From Flavobacteriaceae bacterium (GTDB lineage: Bacteria; Bacteroidota; Bacteroidia; Flavobacteriales; Flavobacteriaceae), in assembly GCA_028279515.1 (NCBI GenBank), contig JANQNQ010000010.1:1-64000 (forward strand): a stretch of 64,000 nt of DNA, written 5' to 3'. The notes below the pieces were generated by a model that had not been told where the DNA came from, searched no databases, and was given only the letters and a program-made list of their open reading frames with translations. This document shows, one piece after another, positions 17,419 to 24,712 of the stretch (positions are counted from its first letter, which is position 1; each line of letters opens with the position of its first letter). The translations under genes were made by a program, and so were the position numbers.

Positions 17419-18162
17419 TCACTCCGCTTCTATCAGCTCAAATTTATTTTCAGATTCCAATCTTTCAATAAATTCAATCATAATTTTATCCCATTCCACA
17501 AGCTTTAATTCTTTGTTGAACTCAAAGTTTAAATTTCGTTTAGGGTAGTTTTCGTTAACTATTTTATATTCCATTTTTTCCCAGCCTATTTCCTCCCATT
17601 TTTTTATTTCTTCTTTGGTGTATTTGCGCTTTGAAGCGTATACCTTTTTTTCATCAAATTCCTTCAAATCGAAATAATTAAAATACTTATGAAAATTTTC
17701 ATTGTTTGATTTCATTATAAAATGTCTGTAGCAAGAATGAGAAATACTTATCCTATACGAGAGGGTTTTATTTCCAACGATGGAGTCTGGCTTATATTCA
17801 AAATGTTTAGCTTTTTCAGTATTCAATTTTTCTTCATAATGCCTATAAAATCCGAAAAAGGTTGAATCAGTACATCTAATCGGTTTGAATTTTTGCAATG
17901 ATTTATCATCATATTCAGAGTTTTTAAATTTTTGAACAAACGTTGAATTCTCTTTTGTCCAAAATAAATATACGGTTGAGTAAACTCCCCAATTTACGCA
18001 AGTCAATTTTGTATATCCAATTTCTGTTATTCCGCTTTTCTTTAAATCTGCAATTTCAAGATTGAGAATAGAGTCGATTTTCATTTCAAATCTTTGCGAA
18101 AGAACCTGACTTGACAATAGAAAGAGTAATATAAAAGATATGTTTCTGACGATGATGTTCAA
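17419..18162 (-). CDS. hypothetical exported protein, TTG start likely
   Basis: The frame is open from an ATG at 18267, but that start would lie upstream of a strong terminator hairpin at 18234-18257 and yield a meaningless leader. A TTG at 18162 gives NIIVRNISFILLFLLSSQVLSQ, a clear signal peptide ending in a Ser-Gln cleavage region, and is preferred. An internal ATG at MKIDSIL would lose the signal. The mature protein of about 225 residues is Lys/Glu-rich with motifs such as LTCVNWGVYSTVYLFWTKEN and two cysteine-containing strands. I do not recognise a family. Export is supported; function is unknown. Confidence 0.65.
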   Translation of the reverse strand: MNIIVRNISFILLFLLSSQVLSQRFEMKIDSILNLEIADLKKSGITEIGYTKLTCVNWGVYSTVYLFWTKENSTFVQKFKNSEYDDKSLQKFKPIRCTDSTFFGFYRHYEEKLNTEKAKHFEYKPDSIVGNKTLSYRISISHSCYRHFIMKSNNENFHKYFNYFDLKEFDEKKVYASKRKYTKEEIKKWEEIGWEKMEYKIVNENYPKRNLNFEFNKELKLVEWDKIMIEFIERLESENKFELIEAE

Positions 18163-18233
18163 ATTACAAACTCGTTTACCCCAACAATTTACAAATTTCA
18201 CACATAAGTACACCTTCAAACTACCCCAACAAA

Positions 18234-18257
18234 AAAACAAGCCTTTCGGCTTGTTTT
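18234..18257 (-). terminator. intrinsic terminator of the 43-residue ORF
   Basis: AAAACAAGCC pairs with GGCTTGTTTT around a TTTC loop. On the minus strand the stem is followed by a run of T, and A-tracts on both sides allow use in either direction. It lies about 80 bases beyond the stop of the small gene at 18339-18470. Confidence 0.8.
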
Positions 18258-18338
18258 CCTTTAACAAAGGTCAATGTTTTCTCAGTCGCTCTAGGGAGAC
18301 GACCTACCTCCAACTTTTAAAACTAGTTGCGCTTTATC

Positions 18339-18470
18339 CTAAAACACACCCACGCCCTTGAGCATCACAGATGCTACAACAGCGATAAGGACGAGTTTCA
18401 TTAAAAACGTCACTACCTTTAAAAAGCCAAGGTAAAACTCTGAATTTTGTTCCGTAGTAATGTTCCCCAT
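18339..18470 (-). CDS. small single-TM peptide (43 aa), unknown
   Basis: An ATG at 18470 opens a 43-codon frame: MGNITTEQNSEFYLGFLK followed by a strongly hydrophobic stretch (VVTFLMKLVLIAVVASVML) and the end KGVGVF. The layout is a short polar N-terminus, one membrane helix and a tiny tail. The peptide ends before an intrinsic terminator at 18234-18257, which supports an independent small transcript. Size and topology recall type I toxins or small membrane regulators, but there is no recognised homology and no antisense RNA is evident. A chance ORF remains possible. Confidence 0.45.
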   Translation of the reverse strand: MGNITTEQNSEFYLGFLKVVTFLMKLVLIAVVASVMLKGVGVF

Positions 18471-18869
18471 AATCAAAAGGTTTTATTTGTTAATAATTCA
18501 GTTACTAACAGATGTTGGGGCTCCAGAATATTGATGAGTAGGTACTCCTAATGTAGGAATAATAATTTGAAAATCAAAATTTTAGATCAAATACCCTATA
18601 AATCCAATAGGTTTTTAGGGTAGCGCGTCTTTTCTGGCGATTGGGTAGTTTTCCCACATAAAAATAGGGCTTCCGAGGTGATCAAATGCCTTGAGTCGGC
18701 TTCCTACAAAGGATGAGCGCTTCCGCAGAAAATTTAACAAGTATTCTAATACAGGGCTTGTACGGTGTGTATTTGTAGGAAAAAGTCGTGTGTTTATAAA
18801 AAAATCTGTTTTTCAGCGACTTAGTATGCCTTATTTTCTTACATTAGCCTCCCGTAACCTACTTAAACC
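18471..18869. other. non-coding gap with a hairpin
   Basis: About 400 bases without a convincing gene between divergent genes. It contains a 12-pair imperfect hairpin at 18592-18622 (TACCCTA...TAGGGTA with AAAT/GTTT inner pairing) and a GGGTAGTTTTCCC dyad near 18645. A 60-codon frame at 18691-18873 is basic and featureless and is not called. The rest shows no clear signal. Confidence 0.4.
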
Positions 18870-19181
18870 ATGAAAACCTTATACATCATTGCGTGTTTGC
18901 TATTGGCATGTAATTGCTGTTTTGCATACACCACTCCTCTCGACAAACAACCCGTAGAAATCACTGAATTCGAAGAAACCGATACGGCTTTACAGGAAGA
19001 ATCTCAACTTGGCGAAAACAACGAAGACCTAAAACAGGTCATGAAGTTGAGCAAACTTGTGACCATCATGTCTACTGCGCTGCTCATCGGACTCGCTTTA
19101 CTTGGCTATAGCCTGTATCGCAATCGTGTACTTCACAAACGTTTTTGCGAGATCAAAGAGGAACATGATAAGACTTCTTAA
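18870..19181 (+). CDS. small exported membrane protein, unknown
   Basis: A 103-residue protein with an N-terminal signal peptide (MKTLYIIACLLLACNCCFAY, cleavage after FAY likely), an acidic luminal segment of about 35 residues rich in Glu, then one membrane helix (about 66-84, VTIMSTALLIGLALLGYSL) and a basic cytoplasmic tail ending EEHDKTS. No family is recognised. The gene starts at the end of a 400-base non-coding gap and is followed directly by a dispersed repeat unit. A single-pass type I topology is the natural prediction. Confidence 0.65.
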   Translation: MKTLYIIACLLLACNCCFAYTTPLDKQPVEITEFEETDTALQEESQLGENNEDLKQVMKLSKLVTIMSTALLIGLALLGYSLYRNRVLHKRFCEIKEEHDKTS

Positions 19182-19182
19182 A

Positions 19183-19206
19183 AGCCCCCTAACCCCCAAA
19201 GGGGAA
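19183..19206 (+). repeat. CCCCCTAACCCCC dispersed unit, copy 1
   Basis: The element AGCCCCCTAACCCCCAAAGG begins two bases after the stop codon at 19181. Inverted copies lie at 21262-21288 and 24687-24712, each touching the 3' end of a gene. Confidence 0.6.
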
Positions 19207-19209
19207 ACA

Positions 19210-19412
19210 GGTACTGGGTCTTAGGTTTTGGGTATTTGTCTATACGGTCAGAAGCTCTAAGAACGAAGGACTGTCATTCCCGCGCCTACGTTCTTCAAAG
19301 CCAGGGCGTAGAAGAAAGGCAGGAATCTTCTCACTGCCAACTACATTCATGAAATAAGAACTACCGACTAAAGACCAACGACTATCGACTAGATTCCTGC
19401 CTTCGCAGGAAT
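19210..19412. repeat. repeat mosaic: 7-bp arrays and REP-like palindromes
   Basis: Contents in order: a 7-bp array (19210-19238); a composite palindrome (19273-19327) in which ATTCCCGC and GCAGGAAT half-sites enclose a second inverted repeat CTACGTTCTTC/CGTAGAAGAA; a 7-bp array GAACTAC-CGACTAA-AGACCAA-CGACTAT-CGACTAG (19358-19392); and a perfect palindrome ATTCCTGC-CTTC-GCAGGAAT at 19393-19412, which abuts the stop codon of the PLP/CBS gene and may act as its terminator. Confidence 0.65.
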
Positions 19413-20771
19413 TTAAATAGCACTGATAATATCATGCTTCGTTATGATGTGGTGTTTGCCTTCGCCCAAGTCTACCAATACAGCTTGGTTTTCTTTGGTG
19501 ATCAATTTTGAAACGGCTTCAATAGAGGTGTCTTTGTCTACCACCGGAAAGGCTGCTTGCATCACGTCTTTGATCGGCATTTCGGCGATCTCTTTGTTTT
19601 CGACATAGGCTCTGAATAATGAAGTTTCGTCTACCGACCCTACAAATCCTGTGGTGTCTTTTACCGGGATCTGAGAGATCTTAAAGCGTTTCATACGATC
19701 GATGGCGTGCGATACCAACTCTTCGGTAAATACGGTCACCAAAGGTTTGTCGATATGGTCTTTGATCAAATCGACAGCAGATGTAATTTCTTCTTCCAAG
19801 AATCCGCGATCGCGCATCCAATCGTCATTGAACATCTTTCCGACGTAACGGCTTCCGTGGTCATGGAACAATACCACAACGACATCATCCGGCCCAAAGT
19901 GTTCTTTCAATTGTAGCACACCTTTAATGGCCGATCCTGCGGAGTTTCCAACGAAAATACCTTCCTCTTTCGCCAACTTACGTGTAAAGACCGCCGCGTC
20001 CTTATCGGTCACTTTGGTAAAGCCGTCAATCGTATCAAAGTCTACGTTGGCTGGCAGAATGTCTTCTCCAATACCTTCAGTGATGTATGGATAGATCTCG
20101 TTCTCGTCAAAGATACCCGTCTCGTGGTATTTTTTAAACACCGAACCGTAGGTATCAACGCCCCAAACTTTAACGTTCGGGTTTTGCTCTTTCAAGTATT
20201 TTCCAACGCCCGAAATGGTGCCTCCGGTTCCTACTCCGACAACGAAGTGGGTTATCTTTCCTTCGGTCTGTTCCCAGATCTCTGGTCCAGTTTGCTCATA
20301 ATGCGCCACCGCGTTCGACGGATTGTCGTATTGGTTTACGTACCAAGAATTCGGAGTTTCCTCTCCTAGCCTTTTCGATACCGAATAGTACGAACGTGGA
20401 TCGTCGGGTTCAACGTCGGTCGGACATACCACTACTTGCGCACCAACGGCGCGAAGGATGTCCATCTTTTCTTTTGATTGCTTATCACTGATCACGCAGA
20501 TCAAAGTGTATCCCTTCACGATGGCTGCCAAAGCAAGTCCCATCCCGGTGTTACCCGAAGTACCTTCGATGATGGTTCCGCCAGGTTTAAGGCGTCCGTC
20601 AGCTTCGGCATCTTCGATCATCTTCAAGGCCATACGATCCTTTACCGAGTTTCCGGGGTTAAAGGTCTCTACTTTTGCCAATACCAAGGCGTCTACTTCC
20701 TCTGCTATCTGATTGAGTTTTACTAGTGGGGTGTTCCCAATCGTTTCAAGTATGTTATCTGCGTAATTCAT
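19413..20771 (-). CDS. PLP-dependent cystathionine beta-synthase-like enzyme with CBS pair
   Basis: A 452-residue fold-type II PLP enzyme followed by a tandem CBS (Bateman) module. The N-terminal catalytic domain has the Schiff-base lysine Lys44 in GNSVKDRM, the phosphate-cradle GTSGNTG near 75 and GTGGTISGVG near 180. The two CBS motifs occupy about 335-452 and would bind an adenosyl ligand and tune activity. Members of this architecture are cystathionine beta-synthases or cysteine synthases acting on serine or O-acetylserine. The start at 20771 is chosen because a TATCTTTG promoter box ends 19 bases before it; a further in-frame ATG at 20792 lies within the promoter. Family is secure; exact substrate is not. 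Confidence 0.9.
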   Translation of the reverse strand: MNYADNILETIGNTPLVKLNQIAEEVDALVLAKVETFNPGNSVKDRMALKMIEDAEADGRLKPGGTIIEGTSGNTGMGLALAAIVKGYTLICVISDKQSKEKMDILRAVGAQVVVCPTDVEPDDPRSYYSVSKRLGEETPNSWYVNQYDNPSNAVAHYEQTGPEIWEQTEGKITHFVVGVGTGGTISGVGKYLKEQNPNVKVWGVDTYGSVFKKYHETGIFDENEIYPYITEGIGEDILPANVDFDTIDGFTKVTDKDAAVFTRKLAKEEGIFVGNSAGSAIKGVLQLKEHFGPDDVVVVLFHDHGSRYVGKMFNDDWMRDRGFLEEEITSAVDLIKDHIDKPLVTVFTEELVSHAIDRMKRFKISQIPVKDTTGFVGSVDETSLFRAYVENKEIAEMPIKDVMQAAFPVVDKDTSIEAVSKLITKENQAVLVDLGEGKHHIITKHDIISAI

Positions 20772-20789
20772 ATGCGATTTTTGAAGGTG

Positions 20790-20797
20790 CAAAGATA
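20790..20797 (-). promoter_or_regulatory. Bacteroidota -7 box for PLP/CBS gene
   Basis: TATCTTTG on the minus strand, followed 18 bases later by the ATG at 20771. This is the canonical TAnnTTTG element and fixes the start choice. Confidence 0.7.
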
Positions 20798-21287
20798 CGG
20801 ATTAGTTGTTAGTCTTTAGTCGGTAGTCTGTAGTTTTTGTAATTGTTTAACGGTTTACCAATGAGTAGTACAAAGTATTAAGTACTGAGATATGAGATAT
20901 GAGATATGAGATGTGAGATGTGAGATGTGAGATGCGAGATGCGAGATGTGAGATTTGGAATTTGGGATTTGAAATTCCTACTAAACAACTAAACGAATAA
21001 ACTCTAGGGATATGAGATGTGCCTGCAATCCGAAGCTCTATGAGCGAAGGGTTGAGATATGAGATTCTAAATGTTGAATTTTGAAAGAAGGCTTCCCCTC
21101 TAGAAAGAGGGGATTGAGGGGTGTGTAAAAATTAAACCAAAAAGCTTCAATACACCTCCCTTAGTCCCTCCTTGTTAGGAGGGAGATGGCAGAATTATTC
21201 TAGAAGTTCAACTAAACACCTCAACGAATAAACGATTAAACCTTTAAAGACAAGAGTGAGAGTTCCCTCTTTGGGGGTTAGGGGGCT
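20798..21287. repeat. 490-base repeat mosaic
   Basis: No gene. Contents: a 7-bp array 20802-20843 (TTAGTTG, TTAGTCT, TTAGTCG, GTAGTCT, GTAGTTT); a 13-unit 7-bp array 20887-20977 drifting from GAGATAT through GAGATGT and GAGATGC to GGGATTT; an AAGCTC...GCGAAGGGTTG hairpin unit 21026-21054; a dispersed unit of about 110 bases 21083-21200, inverted copy at 28441-28547; and a CCCCCTAACCCCC-type unit 21262-21288 that touches the stop of the permease gene. Confidence 0.75.
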
Positions 21288-22523
21288 TTAGTCAAATTTA
21301 ATCGCCTTCACCGGTGAGATGCGCGAAATGATATACGAAGGAACGATCAGCATCAAGAGACATAAGAGCAGCGTTCCAATGTTGAGGAGAATGATATGTC
21401 CAACGTTGATGTACACAGGTGCTTGTGTTACGTAATAGGTGGCGGGATCCAGCGTGATGAAACCAAACTTCTTTTGAAGTAGCAGGAGTCCGATGCCGAT
21501 AAGATTGCCCCAAAAGAGTCCGATGACGATCAGATAGCCCGCATTGTACAAAAACACCTTACGAATGCTGCGGTTGTTGCTCCCCATGGATTTCAGAATA
21601 CCAATCATTTGGGTACGTTCAAGGATCAAAACCAGTAAGGCCGTGATCATATTGATACCGCCCACAATGATCATCACTGCAATAATCACGGCGATGTTAA
21701 AATCAAAGAGCGACAGCCATTCAAAAATGTAGTAATATTTATCGCCGATGGTTTGTGTATCGAGTGTCGACGGAATGCTTTCATATACCTCTACCCCTTT
21801 TTCTTTTAAGGCGGAAAAATCATCGATAAAGACCTCAAAGCTTCCTACTTCATTGTCTTTCCATTTGTTCATGCGTTGCACATGTCTGATATCGCCGATC
21901 ACATAGGTCTCATCGAACTCTTGGAATCCCGAATTGTAGATTCCGACCAACTCAAACGTACGTTCATTCGGAAGCTTTTCAGGGTCATCCTTAAAAAAAA
22001 ACGCCCGAAACGTATCGCCTACCGAAAACTGCAAGCGATTCGCCATGTATTGCGACATGATCACTTCACGATTTAGCTTGTCAGACACCTTTGGCAATTC
22101 GCCCTCAATCAAGTATTCCTTGAAGAAATGCCAATCAAAATCAGGGCCTACCCCTTTTAAAATAATACCTTCAAAGGTCGTTTCGGTACGTATGATTCCA
22201 CCTTTGTTTGCGATGGCTTGCACATGCGAAATGCCTTCCACATCGGTAAACTCAGGATAAAAGGATTGCTGGGTAGAAACAGGGTTTAAAGACACATTCG
22301 AGTTGTTGTTGTCAAAGGTCGACACGAGAATATGTCCGTTAAAGGCCGACACCTTTTCCTGGATCTTTTTTTGGAGTCCGACACCCGTTGCAATGGCCAC
22401 CATCATCATGATCAGACCCAGCGCAATGGCGGCGATCGCAATTTTTATTATTGGTGCCGAAATGCTACTTTTATACTCTTTGGCACCAATAATGCGTTTA
22501 GCTATAAAAAACTCGTAATTCAA
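21288..22523 (-). CDS. LolC/LolE-type ABC transporter permease (FtsX-like)
   Basis: A 411-residue inner-membrane permease. An N-terminal helix (about 25-48) is followed by a periplasmic MacB-PCD-type domain of about 230 residues and an FtsX domain with three further helices (about 280-300, 325-345, 375-400). The opening MNYEFFIAKRI and the FtsX segment FDFNIAVIIAVMIIVGGINM match the lipoprotein-release permease family. It would work with an ATPase encoded elsewhere to move lipoproteins to the outer membrane. The start codon is TTG at 22523. It lies nine bases from the divergent DUF1343 start, so each promoter must lie within the other gene. The gene ends inside a dispersed repeat unit. Confidence 0.88.
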   Translation of the reverse strand: MNYEFFIAKRIIGAKEYKSSISAPIIKIAIAAIALGLIMMMVAIATGVGLQKKIQEKVSAFNGHILVSTFDNNNSNVSLNPVSTQQSFYPEFTDVEGISHVQAIANKGGIIRTETTFEGIILKGVGPDFDWHFFKEYLIEGELPKVSDKLNREVIMSQYMANRLQFSVGDTFRAFFFKDDPEKLPNERTFELVGIYNSGFQEFDETYVIGDIRHVQRMNKWKDNEVGSFEVFIDDFSALKEKGVEVYESIPSTLDTQTIGDKYYYIFEWLSLFDFNIAVIIAVMIIVGGINMITALLVLILERTQMIGILKSMGSNNRSIRKVFLYNAGYLIVIGLFWGNLIGIGLLLLQKKFGFITLDPATYYVTQAPVYINVGHIILLNIGTLLLCLLMLIVPSYIISRISPVKAIKFD

Positions 22524-22532
22524 GATCTGTCG

Positions 22533-23870
22533 ATGTCCGTTTTAAAACTTCTCAAAAATACATTTTTATTCCTTCTTTTCTTTGCTATTTCCTGCGGAAA
22601 CCGTTCCAATGCCATCAATACTGATAAAGAGGAAGCCGTACAGTCGCGAGACAGCCTTCGCAACCCAAGTATCGTCGTCGGTGCCAACCGAACCGCGTCT
22701 TATCTTCCGTTACTCGCCGGAAAGCGTATCGGTGTGGTTGCCAATCAAACATCGGTAATATTTAAATCCCATGTCAGCTCGAGCGCAGTCGAGAGCGCTG
22801 TCACCCCGAGCACTGCCGGAAACCAAAAGAAATTTTGGCCGAGGGCATCCAGCGAAGCTGTCGAGAAGCACACCCACCTCGTCGATTCCCTCCTAAGCCA
22901 CAACATCAACCTCAAAAAGGTCTTTGCCCCCGAACACGGATTTAGAGGAAAAGCCGATGCCGGCGAGCATGTCAAAGACGGTGTCGATACGAAAACGGGG
23001 CTGCCCTTGCTTTCCCTCCACGGAAAAAACAGAAAACCGACCCAAGAGCAATTGAGCGATTTAGACATGGTCATCTTTGACATTCAAGATGTCGGGGCGC
23101 GTTTTTACACCTATATCTCTACGATGCATTATGTGATGGAAGCCTGTGCCGAAGCCGGGATTCCGATGCTAGTCTTAGATCGCCCGAATCCCAACGGACA
23201 TTATATCGACGGACCTATTTTAGAGGAAGAAAATCGAAGCTTTTTAGGGATGCATCCTGTTCCCATCGTCCACGGAATGACCATTGGCGAATACGCGCAA
23301 ATGATCAACGGTCAAGGCTGGCTGAAAGATGGCAGGCAGTGTGAATTGAAGGTCATTAAAATGGAAAATTATACGCACGATACGCCGTACAGTCTTCCGA
23401 TAAAACCATCGCCGAATTTACCAAATGATGTTTCCATCAACCTCTATCCGAGTCTTTGCTTCTTTGAGCAAACCAACGTGAGCATCGGTCGTGGTACGGA
23501 TATGCAATTTCAGATCGCGGGCATTCCGCATTACAGGATCAAACGACATTACTTCAACTTTACACCCATGCCTAATGAAGGTTCAAAATACCCAAAGCAT
23601 GAAGGCAAAGAGTGCTGGGGTTACAATCTAAGCGGTACTGAACGCCTATCAGAGATCAAACTCGACTGGCTCATCGAATTCTACCAAATGAATCAAGAAT
23701 ATGGCAAAGAAGAACCTTTCTTTTACAAATACCTCTGGCGATTGGCAGGCACTAAAAAGTTTCAGGAGCAGATCGAAGCAGGCTGGTCTGCCGAACAGAT
23801 CAAAGCCACTTGGCAAGAAGGTCTGGATGCGTATCGTGAAATGCGGAAACCCTATTTGTTGTATCCTTGA
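22533..23870 (+). CDS. DUF1343 lipoprotein with in-frame repeat-derived insertion
   Basis: A 445-residue lipoprotein; the lipobox is FLFLLFFAISCG with the cysteine near residue 20. DUF1343 is marked by GKRIGVVANQTSVI, VFAPEHGFRGKADAGE, MVIFDIQDVGARFYTY, DRPNPNG and the C-terminal GRGTDMQFQ and YR segments. The family includes peptidoglycan-modifying N-acetylmuramidase-like enzymes. The start at 22533 is used; upstream in-frame extension lies antisense within the permease gene. Between SVI and THLVDSLL about 37 codons (22761-22871) interrupt a region that is continuous in the family. This stretch contains CTCGAGCGCAGTCGAGAGC-type palindromes and keeps the frame, so a REP-like element seems to have inserted without destroying the gene. 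Confidence 0.88.
   Translation: MSVLKLLKNTFLFLLFFAISCGNRSNAINTDKEEAVQSRDSLRNPSIVVGANRTASYLPLLAGKRIGVVANQTSVIFKSHVSSSAVESAVTPSTAGNQKKFWPRASSEAVEKHTHLVDSLLSHNINLKKVFAPEHGFRGKADAGEHVKDGVDTKTGLPLLSLHGKNRKPTQEQLSDLDMVIFDIQDVGARFYTYISTMHYVMEACAEAGIPMLVLDRPNPNGHYIDGPILEEENRSFLGMHPVPIVHGMTIGEYAQMINGQGWLKDGRQCELKVIKMENYTHDTPYSLPIKPSPNLPNDVSINLYPSLCFFEQTNVSIGRGTDMQFQIAGIPHYRIKRHYFNFTPMPNEGSKYPKHEGKECWGYNLSGTERLSEIKLDWLIEFYQMNQEYGKEEPFFYKYLWRLAGTKKFQEQIEAGWSAEQIKATWQEGLDAYREMRKPYLLYP
22761..22871 (+). repeat. REP-like palindromic element inserted in frame within DUF1343 gene
   Basis: The 111-base stretch contains GCTCGAGCGCAGTCGAGAGC near its left end and GCGAAGCTGTCGAGAAGC near its right end, with GTCACCCCGAGC between. 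These are typical of the CGA/TCG-rich palindromic repeats found between genes in flavobacteria. It encodes a segment ending SSEAVEKH and splits the conserved SVI-THLVD region. The length, 37 codons, maintains frame. Confidence 0.65.
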
Positions 23871-23875
23871 TTACT

Positions 23876-23899
23876 GTCATTCCTGCGCATGCAGGAATC
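23876..23899 (+). repeat. REP-like palindrome (ATTCCTGC...GCAGGAAT)
   Basis: GTCATTCCTGCGCATGCAGG followed by AATC forms a tight hairpin six bases after the DUF1343 stop codon, where it could help end transcription. Related copies occur at 19393, 23968, 26252, 31572 and 37628. Confidence 0.65.
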
Positions 23900-23967
23900 T
23901 TTTGCTCATTTATCGCATTGATCATTAAAAACTAAAAGCCAAAAATAACAACCTGAAACAAGAAACA

Positions 23968-23991
23968 GATTCCCGCCTTCGCGGGAATGAC
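23968..23991 (+). repeat. REP-like palindrome (ATTCCCGC-CTTC-GCGGGAAT)
   Basis: A perfect 8-base inverted repeat with a CTTC loop followed by GAC. Its ATG (in GGGAATGAC) produces a false upstream start for the gene at 24014. Confidence 0.7.
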
Positions 23992-24013
23992 ATCAACTCA
24001 TAAAAACCCTTAC

Positions 24014-24607
24014 ATGAAAATACGATTCCACGGACCTATCATGGTCATCAAACAGAATTACGATGGTACTGAACAGGAAACTATCACCAAAGTTCCTGAG
24101 CTTCGCAAATTGGACGGTAAGCGTCATAAAGACAACTTAGTCGATTATCTTTTTGATGGCAATGATGCCGAACACTTAAAACCGCTTGATATAAAGGGCG
24201 GTCATCTCGGTCTTTACTTAGAAGGACATCAAATCCATGTATACATGGACTTTTACACCAATGCACAGCCCAATCAAGAACAAATAGACACCCTATGGCG
24301 CTTTGTCGAAGGGCAATTGTACGATGGTGCTGGCCCCATTTTTTCTGGAGATTGCGCTGACGAAATTGGCCTTTCACCATTAACACACACCGTAAAGGCG
24401 CAATTCACCATCACCGATGAAGAAGAACCTTTAAATCTTCAACAACTAAAATATGTGCTTTTGGTCATAGGACTCTTAGGAGCGGGATACTGCGGTTACA
24501 TGCTTTTTAAAGGAGACGTATCATCAACCAATATTATGGGACTCATCGGTTCTGTTGTGCTTATCGGAGGGTTTATTGAGCTATATCGCAGAGGCAAAAG
24601 CAATTGA
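24014..24607 (+). CDS. hypothetical protein with two C-terminal membrane helices
   Basis: A 197-residue protein. Residues 1-140 are soluble, beginning MKIRFHGPIMVIKQNYDGTE, with a long acidic and beta-rich middle part. Two membrane helices follow (about 147-165 and 173-190), ending with a short basic tail YRRGKSN. The start at 24014 is preferred because the frame's first ATG (23987) lies within a REP-like repeat. I do not recognise the family. It is flanked on both sides by repeats and has no clear operon partner, so no role can be inferred. Confidence 0.68.
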   Translation: MKIRFHGPIMVIKQNYDGTEQETITKVPELRKLDGKRHKDNLVDYLFDGNDAEHLKPLDIKGGHLGLYLEGHQIHVYMDFYTNAQPNQEQIDTLWRFVEGQLYDGAGPIFSGDCADEIGLSPLTHTVKAQFTITDEEEPLNLQQLKYVLLVIGLLGAGYCGYMLFKGDVSSTNIMGLIGSVVLIGGFIELYRRGKSN

Positions 24608-24636
24608 AATTCCAAATCTCAAATTCCAAATCTCAA
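24605..24636 (-). repeat. 7-bp periodic array
   Basis: On the minus strand the array reads GAGATTT, GGAATTT, GAGATTT, GGAATTT, continuing the 7-base phase seen in larger arrays at 20887 and 41943. It overlaps the stop codon of the 24014 gene. Confidence 0.6.
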
Positions 24637-24686
24637 CTAAACAACTCAACGAATAAACGATTAAACTTTTAGAGTAAGAATGAAAG

Positions 24687-24712
24687 TTCCCCTTTAGGGG
24701 GTTAGGGGGCTT
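24687..24712 (-). repeat. CCCCCTAACCCCC dispersed unit supplying a gene's last codons
   Basis: The minus-strand reading GAAGCCCCCTAACCCCC includes the final codons GCC CCC and stop TAA of the sterol desaturase gene, so the repeat forms its coding end. Copies lie at 19183-19206 and 21262-21288. Confidence 0.6.

Noticed and set aside
18163-18267. ATG start at 18267 for the hypothetical exported protein
   Set aside because: It would lie upstream of and within an intrinsic terminator and lacks signal-peptide character; the TTG at 18162 gives a clean signal peptide.
18691-18873. 60-codon plus-strand ORF before the 18870 gene
   Set aside because: Basic, featureless composition, overlaps the next gene's start and has no signal or domain; treated as chance.
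20887-20977. CRISPR-like array
   Set aside because: The unit is 7 bases with no spacers, and there are no cas genes in the window.
22332-22532. In-frame upstream extension of the DUF1343 gene with a His-rich segment
   Set aside because: It is antisense to the permease gene and precedes a clear lipoprotein signal peptide at 22533, so it is a shadow of the opposite strand.
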